The notes: a model not told the origin generated them from the sequence alone. A stretch of DNA of 44,833 bases from Kocuria rhizophila (GCF_003667225.1 NZ_RCOM01000011.1:1-44833); one strand, 5' to 3'; positions 1 to 9,003 are shown, counted from the first letter of the stretch. Numbers and translations: made by a program.

Positions 1-582
1 ATCCTGCGCAACGCCGTGCGGGTGGTGGGGGACCGGCGGTTCACCCTCCACGCCCTGGGGTTCGCCTTCGCGTTCGGAGCGCTGTTCTCCTACATTTCCG
101 CGTCCTCGTTCGTGGTTCAGAACGTGCTGGGGTTCAGTGCGCTGGGCTACTCCGTGATCTTCGCGGTGAACGCGTGCGGGTCGATCGCCACGGGAATCCT
201 CAACACACGGCTCGTGGGGTCCCGCGCGCCGCAGCCCCTGCTGCTCGCGGGAGTCTGCGGGCTCGCGGTGTTCTCCACGCTCAACCTCGTGCTCGCACTG
301 CTGGGCGTGGTGGGCACTGCGACCCTCGTGCTGATCTTCCTCGCGCAGTCCTGCATGGGCTTTGTGCTGGGCAACTCCGTGGCCCTGGCGCAGCGCCGGG
401 CGCAGTCCCGGGGGCTCTCCGGCACGGGTGCCGCCGTGGTGGGCACGGCACAGTTTGCGATGGCGGGAGCGGTCACGCCGCTCACGGGGCTCGGGGGAGA
501 GTTCACCGCTGTCCCCATGCTCGTGTGCATGGCGGTGTGCGCCGTGGTCTCGTTGGGGCTGGTGCTCGCGGCCCGGCGGTAG
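1..582 (+). CDS. MFS drug-resistance transporter, Bcr/CflA type (3' part)
   Basis: The frame is open from the first base, so this is the C-terminal part (193 codons visible) of a gene starting outside the window. It shows about five hydrophobic helices. A stretch resembling the Bcr/CflA subgroup (FSYISASSFVVQNVLGFS) lies near residues 27-45 of the visible part. Members of this family are inner-membrane proton antiporters that export drugs or small metabolites; the substrate cannot be read from the sequence. A short GGCCGG/CCGGCC hairpin at 592-606, just after the stop, may end transcription. The family call is good; a more general MFS efflux role is the alternative. Confidence 0.8.
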   Translation: MLRNAVRVVGDRRFTLHALGFAFAFGALFSYISASSFVVQNVLGFSALGYSVIFAVNACGSIATGILNTRLVGSRAPQPLLLAGVCGLAVFSTLNLVLALLGVVGTATLVLIFLAQSCMGFVLGNSVALAQRRAQSRGLSGTGAAVVGTAQFAMAGAVTPLTGLGGEFTAVPMLVCMAVCAVVSLGLVLAARR

Positions 583-774
583 CTGCTGCGTGGCCGGGGG
601 CCGGCCGCGCGGCGTCTTCGTGCCCGTTCCGTGACACCCGTGGCCCAACACCGTCGCAACGAAGCCGAATGGGCGGTGGGACAGGCGTGCGATGTGGTTC
701 ACTGTGCCCAGCAGTGACCTGCTTCACAGTTGATCCGTGGCTCCGCGCCTCCCGCTCGAACGAGGGACACCTCC

Positions 775-2241
775 ATGCTCGATTCGCTCCAGACCATCCT
801 CGACACGATCGACGGCGTCGTGTGGGGGCCGTTCGTCCTGATGCCGCTGCTGCTCGGGACGGGCATCCTGCTGACCGCCCGGCTGGCGGGGCTGCAGGTC
901 ACCAAGCTGATTCCTGCCCTGCGGCTCGCCCTGTTCGAGCGCAAGGACAAGGACGCCCCCGGCGGTGACGTCTCCCAGTTCCAGGCCCTGACCACCGCGC
1001 TCGCGGCCACCGTGGGCACCGGCAACATCGTGGGTGTGGCCACGGCCATCTCGATCGGCGGCCCCGGCGCCCTGTTCTGGATGTGGGTCACCGGTGTGCT
1101 GGGCATGGCGTCCAAGTACTCGGAGGCGTTCCTGGGCGTGCGCTTCCGCGCCCGGGACGCCAAGGGGGAGATCTCCGGCGGCCCGCAGTACTACCTGTTC
1201 CGCGGCATTCCCAATGGCTTCGGGAAGTTCCTCTCCCTGTTCTTCGCGATCGCCGCGGTGCTCGCGTCCTTCGGGATCGGCAACATGACCCAGGGCAACT
1301 CGATCTCCGCGAACGTGGAGTCGTCCTTCGGCGTGCCCGTGTGGATCACGGGTCTCGTGCTCGCGGTCATGACCCTGCTGGTGCTCGTGGGCGGCATCAA
1401 GTCCATCGGCAAGGTGACCTCCGCGCTGGTGCCCGTGATGATCCTGTTCTACGTGCTGGGCGCCCTGTTCATCCTGGTGGTCAACATCGAGGCCGTGCCC
1501 GCCGCGTTCGCCACCATCTTCACCTCCGCCTTCACCGGCCACGCGGCCGTGGGCGGGTTCACCGGCTCGGCCATCATGGTGGTGGTGCAGATGGGCGTGG
1601 CACGCGGCATCTTCTCCAACGAGTCCGGCATGGGCTCCGCGGCCATTGCGGCCGCAGCGGCGCAGACCACCCACCCGGTGCGCCAGGGCCTGGTCTCCAT
1701 GACCCAGACCTTCATCGACACCATCGTGGTGGTGACCTGCACGGGCCTCGTGATCGTGACCACCGGGGTGTGGGAGCAGGGCGAGGATTTCGCGGCCACC
1801 ATGACCGGCGACGCCTTCAGCCACGGCCTCCCCGGGGCGTGGGGGCACCTGATCGTGACCCTCGGGCTCGTCCTGTTCGCGTACTCCACCATCCTGGGCT
1901 GGGCCTACTACGGCGAGCGGTGCATGGAGCGGCTCTTCGGGCGCGGCTCGGTAATGCCCTACCGCGTGTTCTTCTCGGCCGTGGTGTTCGTGGGCTGCAG
2001 CGTGCCCCTGGCGATCGTGTGGTCCTTCGCGGACCTGATGAACGGTCTCATGGCCATCCCCAACCTGATCGGTCTGGTGATCCTCTCCGGTCTGGTGGCC
2101 CGCGAGACCAAGCACTACCTGCGCAACGACCCGCAGCTGCGCGCCTCCAAGCTGCAGATCGACGGCTTCATGGACGGCCACCCGGGCGCGATCGACAGCT
2201 ACGTGCTGCCGGGGACCGCGAGCTCGGCCCGCGTGCGCTGA
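775..2241 (+). CDS. Sodium:alanine/glycine symporter, AGCS family
   Basis: A 488-residue polytopic membrane protein of the alanine or glycine:cation symporter family, expected to import small neutral amino acids with Na+. Visible family marks are the GTGNIVGVATAI segment near residue 80, PGALFWMWV just after it, the NESGMGSAAIAAAAAQT loop in the middle and the FSYSTILGW-like region (FAYSTILGWAYYGER) late in the protein. The ATG at 775 is preferred because GAGGG lies 8 bases upstream and the second AGCS protein of the window begins at the same homologous point; a TTG at 730 has no such support. The 192-base gap before it holds a CACTG/CAGTG inverted repeat (698-714) but no gene. A strong hairpin follows the stop. 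Confidence 0.92.
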   Translation: MLDSLQTILDTIDGVVWGPFVLMPLLLGTGILLTARLAGLQVTKLIPALRLALFERKDKDAPGGDVSQFQALTTALAATVGTGNIVGVATAISIGGPGALFWMWVTGVLGMASKYSEAFLGVRFRARDAKGEISGGPQYYLFRGIPNGFGKFLSLFFAIAAVLASFGIGNMTQGNSISANVESSFGVPVWITGLVLAVMTLLVLVGGIKSIGKVTSALVPVMILFYVLGALFILVVNIEAVPAAFATIFTSAFTGHAAVGGFTGSAIMVVVQMGVARGIFSNESGMGSAAIAAAAAQTTHPVRQGLVSMTQTFIDTIVVVTCTGLVIVTTGVWEQGEDFAATMTGDAFSHGLPGAWGHLIVTLGLVLFAYSTILGWAYYGERCMERLFGRGSVMPYRVFFSAVVFVGCSVPLAIVWSFADLMNGLMAIPNLIGLVILSGLVARETKHYLRNDPQLRASKLQIDGFMDGHPGAIDSYVLPGTASSARVR

Positions 2242-2317
2242 CGGCAGCACCTCGGCGTGGCGCCGCCGGAAGCCTCCCCGGAACGGGGTGCTCCGCACGG
2301 TGACCCCGCCCGGCACC

Positions 2318-2359
2318 AGGGCCCCGTGCCCCCGGAGTCTCCGGGTGGCACGGGGCCCT
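2318..2359 (+). terminator. Hairpin terminator after the first AGCS gene
   Basis: A 13-bp stem (AGGGCCCCGTGCC, 2318-2330, with 2347-2359) encloses a second 6-bp stem (CCCGGA/TCCGGG). There is no T-run, as is common in high-GC actinobacteria. It separates the symporter from cycA. Confidence 0.75.
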
Positions 2360-2445
2360 TGGCGTTCCCACGGCGCGCGTCCACACCCGGTGGCAGGCAC
2401 CGCGGCGCGGTGTGCCCCAGGCCACGACGTTCAGGAATGCCCGTG

Positions 2446-2451
2446 TACCCT
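2446..2451 (+). promoter_or_regulatory. -10 box TACCCT of cycA (near-leaderless)
   Basis: TACCCT lies 8 bases before the ATG of cycA with no clear Shine-Dalgarno sequence between. Transcription would start at or next to the start codon. Confidence 0.45.
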
Positions 2452-2459
2452 CGTGAGCC

Positions 2460-3920
2460 ATGACCAACAGCTCCACCGCGGTGTCGCCGCCCCACTCCCA
2501 CTCCGGACCCGCCCGAGGTCTGAGCAACCGCCACATCCAGCTGATCGCGATCGGCGGTGCCATCGGCACCGGGCTGTTCATGGGCTCGGGCCGCACGATC
2601 TCCCTGGCGGGCCCCGCCGTGGTGTTCGTCTACATGGCCATCGGCTTCTTCCTCTTCTTCGTGATGCGGGCCATGGGTGAGCTGCTGCTGTCCAACCTGC
2701 ACTACAAGACGTTCGCGGACTTCGCGGCGGACCTGATCGGCCCCTGGGCAGGGTTCTTCGTGGGCTGGTCCTACTGGTTCTGCTGGATCGTCACCGCGAT
2801 CGCTGAGCTCGTGGCCATCACCGGGTACGTGCAGTTCTGGTGGCCCACCGTGCCGCTGTGGCTGCCCACGGTGGCGGTGCTGGTCATCGTGTTCCTGCTC
2901 AACGCCATGAGCGTGAAGAGCTTCGGGGAGATGGAGTTCTGGTTCGCGCTCATCAAGATCGTGGCCATCCTCGCGCTGATCGTGGTGGGGGCCGTCATGG
3001 CCCTCACGCACTTCACGTCCCCGGACGGGCACGTGGCGCAGGTGTCCAACCTGTGGAACGACGGCGGGTGGTTCCCGAACGGGGCCATGGGCGTGGTCGC
3101 GGGGTTCCAGATCGCGGTCTTCGCCTTCGTGGGCGTGGAGCTCGTGGGCACCACGGCCGCCGAGGCCCGTGATCCCCGCACCACGCTGCCCCGGGCCATC
3201 AACTCGGTGCCCCTGCGCATCCTGATCTTCTACGTGGGCTCCCTGCTGGCCATCCTGGTGGTCACCCCGTGGCGTTCGATCGACCCGGAGCAGTCCCCCT
3301 TCGTGGCCATGTTCTCCCTGGCCGGGCTCGGAGCGGCGGCCTCCGTGGTGAACTTCGTGGTGCTGACCTCCGCGATGTCCTCCTCCAACTCGGGGGTGTT
3401 CTCCACGTCCCGCATGCTGTTCGGGCTCTCCGCCGAGGGCAGCGCGCCGCGGTTCTTCCGGGGGCTGAACAAGGTGGGTGTCCCCGTGCGCGCCCTGTTC
3501 CTCACGGCCCTGGTGCTGCTGCTGACCATCCCGGTGCTCTACGCCGGGGACTCGATCATCGAGGCGTTCACGCTGATCACGTCCGTGGCCTCCACCCTGT
3601 TCATCTTCGTGTGGACCATGATCCTGATCTCCTACATCAGCTTCCGCCGGAAGTTCCCGCAGCGCCACGCCGCCTCCGAGTACAAGATGCCGGGCGGCGT
3701 GCCCATGTGCTTCGTGGTGATGGCGTTCTTCGCCTTCGTGGTGTGGGCGCTGAGCACGGACAGCGAGACGGCCGCCGGGCTCGTCGCGGTGCCCGTGTGG
3801 CTCGCGGTGCTGGGGGTCTCCTGGTTCTTCGTGCGCCGTACGGAGTCCCACCAGCAGGCCTTCGAGTGGTTCAAGCGGGAGGTGTCGGAGCCGGAGACGG
3901 CGGCGCCCAGCGATTCGTAA
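2460..3920 (+). CDS. cycA: D-serine/D-alanine/glycine permease (CycA type)
   Basis: A 486-residue APC-superfamily permease with about 12 membrane helices. It matches the E. coli CycA pattern almost motif by motif: SNRHIQLIAIGGAIGTGLFM at the start of helix 1, FFVMRAMGELLLSNL, GPWAGFFVGWSYWFCW, FGEMEFWFALIKIVAI, LWNDGGWFPNG, AFVGVELVGTTAAEARDP and SSNSGVFSTSRMLFGLS. The family imports D-serine, D-alanine and glycine by proton symport. The N-terminal 20 residues are polar and the C-terminal tail is acidic. Start ATG 2460 sits behind a -10-like TACCCT and not a strong ribosome site. Neighbouring AGCS symporters suggest a local focus on small neutral amino acids. Confidence 0.9.
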   Translation: MTNSSTAVSPPHSHSGPARGLSNRHIQLIAIGGAIGTGLFMGSGRTISLAGPAVVFVYMAIGFFLFFVMRAMGELLLSNLHYKTFADFAADLIGPWAGFFVGWSYWFCWIVTAIAELVAITGYVQFWWPTVPLWLPTVAVLVIVFLLNAMSVKSFGEMEFWFALIKIVAILALIVVGAVMALTHFTSPDGHVAQVSNLWNDGGWFPNGAMGVVAGFQIAVFAFVGVELVGTTAAEARDPRTTLPRAINSVPLRILIFYVGSLLAILVVTPWRSIDPEQSPFVAMFSLAGLGAAASVVNFVVLTSAMSSSNSGVFSTSRMLFGLSAEGSAPRFFRGLNKVGVPVRALFLTALVLLLTIPVLYAGDSIIEAFTLITSVASTLFIFVWTMILISYISFRRKFPQRHAASEYKMPGGVPMCFVVMAFFAFVVWALSTDSETAAGLVAVPVWLAVLGVSWFFVRRTESHQQAFEWFKREVSEPETAAPSDS

Positions 3921-3982
3921 CCCGGCGGTAACCTGCCGTGGTGCTCCTCGGCAACGACCGGGGAGCGTGCTTAGGTGGAGGC

Positions 3983-4840
3983 ATGACACGACTGCCCGAA
4001 CCCCTGACCCTGTCCGGCCCCAACGGCCACGGAGCGGTGCTGAGCTACGGAGCCCACGCACTGTCCTGGGCCCCGGAGGGGCACGAGCCCGTGCTGTGGG
4101 TGTCCTCCCGCGCGTACAACGAGACGGGCCGCGCCATCCGAGGCGGCGTGCCCCTGTGCTTCCCGTGGTTCGGCCCCGGCCGCACCGGGGACATGGAGCC
4201 CGCCCACGGCTTCGCGCGCATCACGGAGTGGACGCTCGCGGAGCAGGGCGAGGACGAGCAGGGCGACCCGTTCGCCGAGTTCGCCCTCACCTCCGAGGAC
4301 GTCGCACCGGAGCTGCGCGAGGTGTTCCCCCACGACTTCTCCGCGCGCTTCCGGATGACCGCCGGGCACACGCTCCGCCTGGAGCTCACCGTGACCAACA
4401 CCGGCTCGGAGACCTTCGAGGTCGAGGAGGCCCTGCACACCTACCTGCACGTGGGGGACTCCGAGCAGGTCACGGTGTCCGGGCTGGAGGGCGCCTCCTA
4501 CTACGACAAGGTGGCCAAGGAGCAACGCGTCCAGCAGGGCGAGCTGCGTCTCACGGGGGAGACCGACGCCGTGTTCGCCCACCGCGGCGAGGTGCGCGTG
4601 GCGGATCCCGCGCTCGGACGTGAGCTCGTGATCGGCAAGGAGGGCTCGGACAGCACCGTGGTGTGGAACCCGTGGGCGGACAAGGCCGTGGGCATGAGCG
4701 ACTTCGCGGACGACGAGTGGAAGACCATGCTGTGCGTCGAGGCCGGCAACGTCATGGGTTCCCCGGTGCGCCTGGCGGCGGGGGAGACCCACACCATCGC
4801 CCAGGTGGTCGAGGTGCGGGAGCTCCCCGCCGAGCAGTAG
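3983..4840 (+). CDS. D-hexose-6-phosphate mutarotase (YeaD-like, aldose 1-epimerase fold)
   Basis: A 285-residue soluble protein that would interconvert the alpha and beta anomers of hexose 6-phosphates. The family's catalytic pieces are visible: RGGVPLCFPWFGP, then PAHGFAR with the catalytic His, a HTYLHVGD strand, and LCVEAGN near the C terminus with the catalytic Glu. Start ATG 3983 is chosen because AGGTGGAGG lies 2-10 bases upstream; an in-frame GTG at 3938 lacks a site. The gene is convergent with the next one, with only 13 bases between stops. Its link to the amino-acid transporters upstream is not obvious. Confidence 0.85.
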   Translation: MTRLPEPLTLSGPNGHGAVLSYGAHALSWAPEGHEPVLWVSSRAYNETGRAIRGGVPLCFPWFGPGRTGDMEPAHGFARITEWTLAEQGEDEQGDPFAEFALTSEDVAPELREVFPHDFSARFRMTAGHTLRLELTVTNTGSETFEVEEALHTYLHVGDSEQVTVSGLEGASYYDKVAKEQRVQQGELRLTGETDAVFAHRGEVRVADPALGRELVIGKEGSDSTVVWNPWADKAVGMSDFADDEWKTMLCVEAGNVMGSPVRLAAGETHTIAQVVEVRELPAEQ

Positions 4841-4853
4841 GCGACGCCGCGGC

Positions 4854-6362
4854 TCAGCGGCCCGTGGTGGCCGCGGGGCCCGGCGCGGAACCGGTCTCGG
4901 ACAGCGCCGGGTTCGGGGAGCTGAGGTCCACCGTGTGGTGCAGCTGCGCGTCCAGCGCCCCGGGGTGGGTGCCCATGAACTCGTTGATCTGCTCCGTGGT
5001 GGCGTTGAACGTGGGGTCGTGGTCCAGGTACAGCTTGGTCTCCCGCACCACCAGCCCGGACAGCAGCACCAGTCCGATCAGGTTGGGGATGGCCATGAGC
5101 CCGTTCATGATGTCCGAGAACGTCCACACGAGCGCCAGGGGTGCCAGGGCACCCAGGCCGGCCGCGACCGAGAAGATCACCCGGTACACGATGGCCGCGC
5201 GGGCGCCCGCGAGCCGCTCCACGTTGCGCTCTCCGTAGTAGGCCCAGCCGAGCACCGTGGAGTAGCCGAGCAGCACCAGGCAGATCGTCACGATCGTGCC
5301 GCCCCACTCGCCGGGCAGCCCGGTGGCGAACGCGCGGGAGGTCATGGTCGCGGGATCCCCCTCGGTCCACATCCCGGTGGTCAGGATCACGAAGCCCGTG
5401 ATGGAGATGACCACCAGGGTGTCCACGAACGTCTGCGTCATGGACACCAGGCCCTGGCGCACGGGGTGGCTGGTCTGCGCGATGGACGCAGCGATCGAGG
5501 CCGTGCCCATCCCGGACTCGTTGGAGAACAGGGACCGGGCAGCACCCATCTGGATGGCCACGAGCACCGTGGACCCCACGAAGCCCCCGGCCGCACCCAT
5601 GGGGGTGAACGCACCGGAGAGGATCAGCCCCACGGCCTCGGGGATGCCCTGGTAGTTCACGGCGATGATGTAGAGCCCGAAGCCGATGTACAGCACGATC
5701 ATGAGCGGCACCATGAACGTGGTGACCTTGGCGATCGACTTGATGCCGCCCACCAGTGCCAGGCCGGTGCCCACGCCCAGGACGACCGCGGTGGCCACGG
5801 GCGGGACGCTGAACGAGTGCTCCAGGTTGGAGGCGATCGCGTTGCCCTGGGTCATGTTGCCGATCCCGAACGTGGCCACCACGCAGCACACCGCGAACAT
5901 CACGGACAGGAACCGGCCGAACTTGTTGGGGATGCCGCGCGCCAGGTAGACCTGCGGGCCGCCCGTGAGCTGGCCCGCGGTGTCACGGGTGCGGAAGCGC
6001 ACGCCCAGGAAGCACTCCGCGTACTTGGAGGCCATGCCGAACAGCGCGGTGATCCACATCCAGAAGAGCGCGCCGGGCCCGCCGATCGAGATGGCGGCGG
6101 CCACACCCACGATGTTGCCGGTGCCCACGGTCGCGGCCAGCGCGGTGGACATGGCCGCGAACGAGGAGATGTCCCCCTTCTCGCCGCTCGCGCGGGAGCG
6201 GCGCCCGAACCCAAGGCTCATGGCCTTGGTGAACAGGCGGAGCTGGATGCCGCGCAGACGGATGGTCATGAAGACGCCCGTGCCGAAGAGCAGGGGCAGG
6301 AGCAACCACGGCCCCCAGATCAGGTCACGAACGGTGTCCAAGCTGCTTTGCAGGGATTCCAT
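4854..6362 (-). CDS. Sodium:alanine/glycine symporter, AGCS family (second copy)
   Basis: A 502-residue paralogue of the symporter at 775-2241. The two share their start (LDSLQT.LDT versus MESLQSSLDT), GTGNIVGVAAAIS, PGALFWMWI, the SNESGMGTASIAASIAQTSH loop and the STVLGWAYYGERN region. It should be a Na+-coupled importer of alanine, glycine or similar amino acids. The C terminus carries about 30 extra polar residues. The ATG at 6362 gives the expected N terminus, but the ribosome site is weak (GGAAAG about 14 bases upstream). The two paralogues are separated by cycA and the mutarotase and point towards each other, so they are not a simple tandem pair. Confidence 0.92.
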   Translation of the reverse strand: MESLQSSLDTVRDLIWGPWLLLPLLFGTGVFMTIRLRGIQLRLFTKAMSLGFGRRSRASGEKGDISSFAAMSTALAATVGTGNIVGVAAAISIGGPGALFWMWITALFGMASKYAECFLGVRFRTRDTAGQLTGGPQVYLARGIPNKFGRFLSVMFAVCCVVATFGIGNMTQGNAIASNLEHSFSVPPVATAVVLGVGTGLALVGGIKSIAKVTTFMVPLMIVLYIGFGLYIIAVNYQGIPEAVGLILSGAFTPMGAAGGFVGSTVLVAIQMGAARSLFSNESGMGTASIAASIAQTSHPVRQGLVSMTQTFVDTLVVISITGFVILTTGMWTEGDPATMTSRAFATGLPGEWGGTIVTICLVLLGYSTVLGWAYYGERNVERLAGARAAIVYRVIFSVAAGLGALAPLALVWTFSDIMNGLMAIPNLIGLVLLSGLVVRETKLYLDHDPTFNATTEQINEFMGTHPGALDAQLHHTVDLSSPNPALSETGSAPGPAATTGR

Positions 6363-6464
6363 GGGGGGTACGGAGCTTTCCGTGAGACGTGGGTCGAAGT
6401 GGTGACCAACTTAGCAGTCGCCTTCCGTTCCGCGGCAGACGCGCCCGTGTGACCCACGGGAAAC

Positions 6465-6476
6465 GACGACGCCGCC
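6465..6476 (+). repeat. 12-base word GACGACGCCGCC, intergenic copy
   Basis: Exact copy in the left arm of the doxX terminator hairpin. Confidence 0.8.
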
Positions 6477-6514
6477 CGGTGACCTTCTGCGCGAAGGCCC
6501 TCGGGCGGCGTCGT
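6466..6514 (-). terminator. Hairpin terminator of doxX built from two facing repeat words
   Basis: A 13-bp perfect stem (ACGACGCCGCCCG, 6466-6478, with 6502-6514) encloses an inner CCTTC/GAAGG stem. It lies just past the stop of the minus-strand DoxX gene. One arm carries the exact 12-base word of this window and the other an 11/12 copy in opposite orientation. Confidence 0.7.
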
Positions 6515-6531
6515 GGTGGAACGGGGTGGGA

Positions 6532-6930
6532 CTACTTCTTCTGCATCATCAGCGCGGCGCCGATGGCGGAGAGGAAGACGTCCTTGGAGAGGGAGATGCC
6601 GGCCTCGGAGGGACGGATGCCGTCCTCCTGGGTCATCTGCGGGTTGCGGAAGTACATGGACAGCAGCCCGGCGCTGAACGCGAGCAGCCCCGCGCCGGCC
6701 AGACGCTTGGACACGAACGGGGTGAGCAGCGCACCGCCGATGGCGAGCTCCGAGCCCGCGACGAACGTGGCGAAGGTCTTGGGGTCCCACTCCGCGAACT
6801 GCGGCACGCCCGTGGCGGCGAACTGCTGGAGGCCCTCGGCGGACTGGGCGTCCATGCTGAGCTTGCCGTAGCCGGACTGGAGCAGGTAGGCGCCGGGGAC
6901 GCCGCGCAGGATGGCGTTGGAGATGCGCAT
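6532..6930 (-). CDS. DoxX-family small membrane protein
   Basis: A 132-residue protein with about four membrane helices in the DoxX/DoxD arrangement: an N-terminal helix ending in GAYLLQSGYGKL, a polar stretch (GLQQFAATGVPQFAEWDPKTFA), then GSELAIGGALLTPF and two further helices. DoxX proteins are membrane subunits linked to redox or oxidative-stress functions in several bacteria; the exact role here is unknown. The ATG at 6930 is preferred over an upstream one at 6987 because AAAGG lies 8 bases before it and the upstream 19 residues are not DoxX-like. A TAGCAT -10 candidate lies at 7003-7008 on this strand. It is divergent from the DJ-1/PfpI gene. Confidence 0.8.
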   Translation of the reverse strand: MRISNAILRGVPGAYLLQSGYGKLSMDAQSAEGLQQFAATGVPQFAEWDPKTFATFVAGSELAIGGALLTPFVSKRLAGAGLLAFSAGLLSMYFRNPQMTQEDGIRPSEAGISLSKDVFLSAIGAALMMQKK

Positions 6931-7135
6931 GATCGAGCCTTTCGTCGTGGAGCGGCGGGGGTCTCGCGGGGGTGTGAGCACCTCCACCGGGGATCGCTGA
7001 ACATGCTAACAGCGGGGACTTTCCGGGGGCCGGGGCAGGCTCCATGCCCACAGCGAACGGCCAGCGCGGGTCCGCACGGCGCTGTCTAGGGTGGTGCCAC
7101 GCTGCGCGCACCGCGCGCTCACGAAAGGAGAACCC

Positions 7136-7915
7136 GTGGACATCACCACCATGAAGAAGATCCTCCTGGTCCTGACCAGCCAGGACACCCTGGGCGAGAC
7201 GGGCGAGGCCACCGGCTACAACGTGGCGGAGGCGGCCCACCCGTGGAAGGTGTTCCGGGACGCGGGCTACTTCGTGGACTTCGCCTCCATCGCGGGCGGT
7301 CAGCCCCCGCGGGACGCCGTGCAGGAGGACGATCCCATCCAGGTGGAGTTCACGCAGGACGAGACCGCCAAGGCCTCCCTCTACAACACCCCCAAGGTCT
7401 CCGTGGTGGATCCCTCCCAGTACGACGCCGTGTACCTGGTGGGCGGGCACGGCACCATGTGGGACTTCACCGGCCACGAGGGGCTGCAGAAGCTCGTGGC
7501 CGCCGTCTACGACTCCGGCGGAGTGGTGGGCGCCGTGTGCCACGGCCCGTCCGGGCTGGTGGACGTGGAGCTCTCCAACGGCGTGAACCTGCTCTCCGGG
7601 CGGAAGGTGGCCGCGTTCACCACCGCCGAGGAGGAGGAAGTGGGCAAGAAGGACACGGTGCCCTACCTGCTGCAGGACAAGCTCGAGGAGCAGGGCGCCA
7701 CGGTCAAGGTGGCGGATAACTGGGAGGAGAACGTCCAGGTGGACGAGCGCCTCGTCACCGGGCAGAACCCGCAGTCCGCGGCCGGTGTGGCCAAGGAGAT
7801 GACCAAGCTGCTCACCGAGGTGGTGCGCGAGCAGAAGGCCGAGGAGGAGCAGGCCGCACAGGACCTGCGCGCCGAGCACGACGCCGAGAAGGCCGCCGCG
7901 GAGGACGAGGACTGA
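7136..7915 (+). CDS. DJ-1/PfpI family protein (type 1 glutamine amidotransferase-like, HchA-type)
   Basis: A 259-residue cytoplasmic protein with the DJ-1/PfpI fold. The nucleophile elbow is clear: GAVCHGP with Cys at about residue 135, followed by SGLVDVELSNG, and GGHGTMWDF upstream supplies the family's oxyanion/His region. Related proteins are glyoxalase III-type enzymes, protein deglycases or Hsp31 chaperones; the sequence does not decide between these. The last 40 residues are a charged Glu/Lys/Ala helix, probably an appended tail. GTG 7136 is chosen because AAAGGAG ends 5 bases upstream; an in-frame ATG at 7151 is a weaker option. A strong GC hairpin follows. Confidence 0.85.
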   Translation: MDITTMKKILLVLTSQDTLGETGEATGYNVAEAAHPWKVFRDAGYFVDFASIAGGQPPRDAVQEDDPIQVEFTQDETAKASLYNTPKVSVVDPSQYDAVYLVGGHGTMWDFTGHEGLQKLVAAVYDSGGVVGAVCHGPSGLVDVELSNGVNLLSGRKVAAFTTAEEEEVGKKDTVPYLLQDKLEEQGATVKVADNWEENVQVDERLVTGQNPQSAAGVAKEMTKLLTEVVREQKAEEEQAAQDLRAEHDAEKAAAEDED

Positions 7916-7939
7916 GCGTCCCGGGCACGGTCCGCAGCG

Positions 7940-7976
7940 GGGCCGGGGGCGACGGCCGCGGCGTCGCCCCCGGCCC
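7940..7976 (+). terminator. Hairpin terminator after the DJ-1/PfpI gene
   Basis: A 15-bp perfect stem (7940-7954 with 7962-7976; GGGCCGGGGGCGACG) and a 7-base loop sit 25 bases after the stop. No T-run. Confidence 0.8.
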
Positions 7977-8064
7977 TGACTCATTCGTGAACCCCCTGGC
8001 CGGGGGTGGCCGCCCCGGGTGAGACTGGGGGCGTCCGCACGGAGATCGACGCCCAGGAGTCCCC

Positions 8065-8817
8065 ATGTCAGAGTTCACCTCACGAACAGCGCTGGTCACC
8101 GGAGCGGCCTCCGGGATCGGGGCGGCAATCGCCATGCACCTGGCCCGGCAGGGCGCCAAGGTGGTGGTCACGGACGTGGACTCCACGGGGATCGACGACG
8201 TGGTGCAGGCCATCATGGCCGCCGGCGGGGACGCCGCCGGGATCCGGCAGGACGTCTCCAGCAGGGACGACGCCGCCGCGGCCGTGGACTTCGCGGTGCA
8301 GACCTACGGCGGGCTGCACTACGCCGTGAACAACGCCGGTGTGGGCGGGCAGACCGAGGCGCTCGGGGAGACCGACCTCGAGGCGTGGGAGCGCACGGTG
8401 GCGATCGACCTGCACGGTGTGGCCTACGGGATGCACGCCCAGCTGCCGGTGATCGAGCAGCACGGGGGCGGGGCGATCGTGAACGTGGGCTCCATCCACT
8501 CCACGGTGGCCACCACCGTGGGCAACAGCGCCTACACCACCGCCAAGCACGGGCTGGTGGGGCTCACCAGGCAGACCGGCGTGGACTACGCGCAGCGTGG
8601 AATCCGCGTGAACGCGGTGGGGCCGGCGTACATCGACACCCCGCTGCTGAAGAACCTCCCGCCGCAGGTGCTCGCGGAGCTGATCGCCAAGCACCCCATG
8701 GGCCGGCTGGGAACGCCCGAGGAGGTGGCGCAGCTGACGGTGTTCCTGCTCTCGGACGCGGCGTCCTTCATCACCGGCTCCTACTACCTGGTGGACGGCG
8801 GGTACACCGCGGTGTGA
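8065..8817 (+). CDS. Short-chain dehydrogenase/reductase (SDR) oxidoreductase
   Basis: A 250-residue classical SDR enzyme, NAD(P)-dependent. Motifs in order: TGAASGIG cofactor loop near residue 13, an acidic residue after the second strand (VVVTDVD, favouring NAD), NNAG near residue 90, a Ser in NVGSIHST at about 143, the YTTAK catalytic pair (Tyr 157, Lys 161), and VGPAYIDTPL after it. The C-terminal SFITGSYYLVDGGYTAV is typical of the 3-ketoacyl-ACP reductase/glucose dehydrogenase-like group. The substrate cannot be told. AGGAG lies 9-13 bases before ATG 8065. One exact 12-base word lies inside the gene at 8266, read as DDAA. Confidence 0.88.
   Translation: MSEFTSRTALVTGAASGIGAAIAMHLARQGAKVVVTDVDSTGIDDVVQAIMAAGGDAAGIRQDVSSRDDAAAAVDFAVQTYGGLHYAVNNAGVGGQTEALGETDLEAWERTVAIDLHGVAYGMHAQLPVIEQHGGGAIVNVGSIHSTVATTVGNSAYTTAKHGLVGLTRQTGVDYAQRGIRVNAVGPAYIDTPLLKNLPPQVLAELIAKHPMGRLGTPEEVAQLTVFLLSDAASFITGSYYLVDGGYTAV
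8266..8277 (+). repeat. 12-base word GACGACGCCGCC, in the SDR gene
   Basis: Exact copy, read in frame as Asp-Asp-Ala-Ala in a surface helix. Confidence 0.7.
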
Positions 8818-8874
8818 GCCGAGCTGTCGTGGCGGGTGTGAGGCGGCTCGCGCGTGCGGGCACCGCGTGGGGTG

Positions 8875-8880
8875 TAGACT
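8875..8880 (+). promoter_or_regulatory. -10 box TAGACT of the helicase gene
   Basis: TAGACT, identical to the -10 boxes of clpB and the thiamine operon. It implies a leader of roughly 115 bases before the helicase start, a GC-rich stretch with short inverted segments around 8920-8960. Confidence 0.5.
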
Positions 8881-9003
8881 CGAGCAGTTCCCCCGTGCAC
8901 AGCGCGGGGTAGAAGGCGCGCCGGTCCTAGGCGCGCAGACCGCGCCCCGTGTGGCGCGTGCGCGTGAAATCGTTTTGCGCGGACCAACCCTGAAAGACGT
9001 TCC

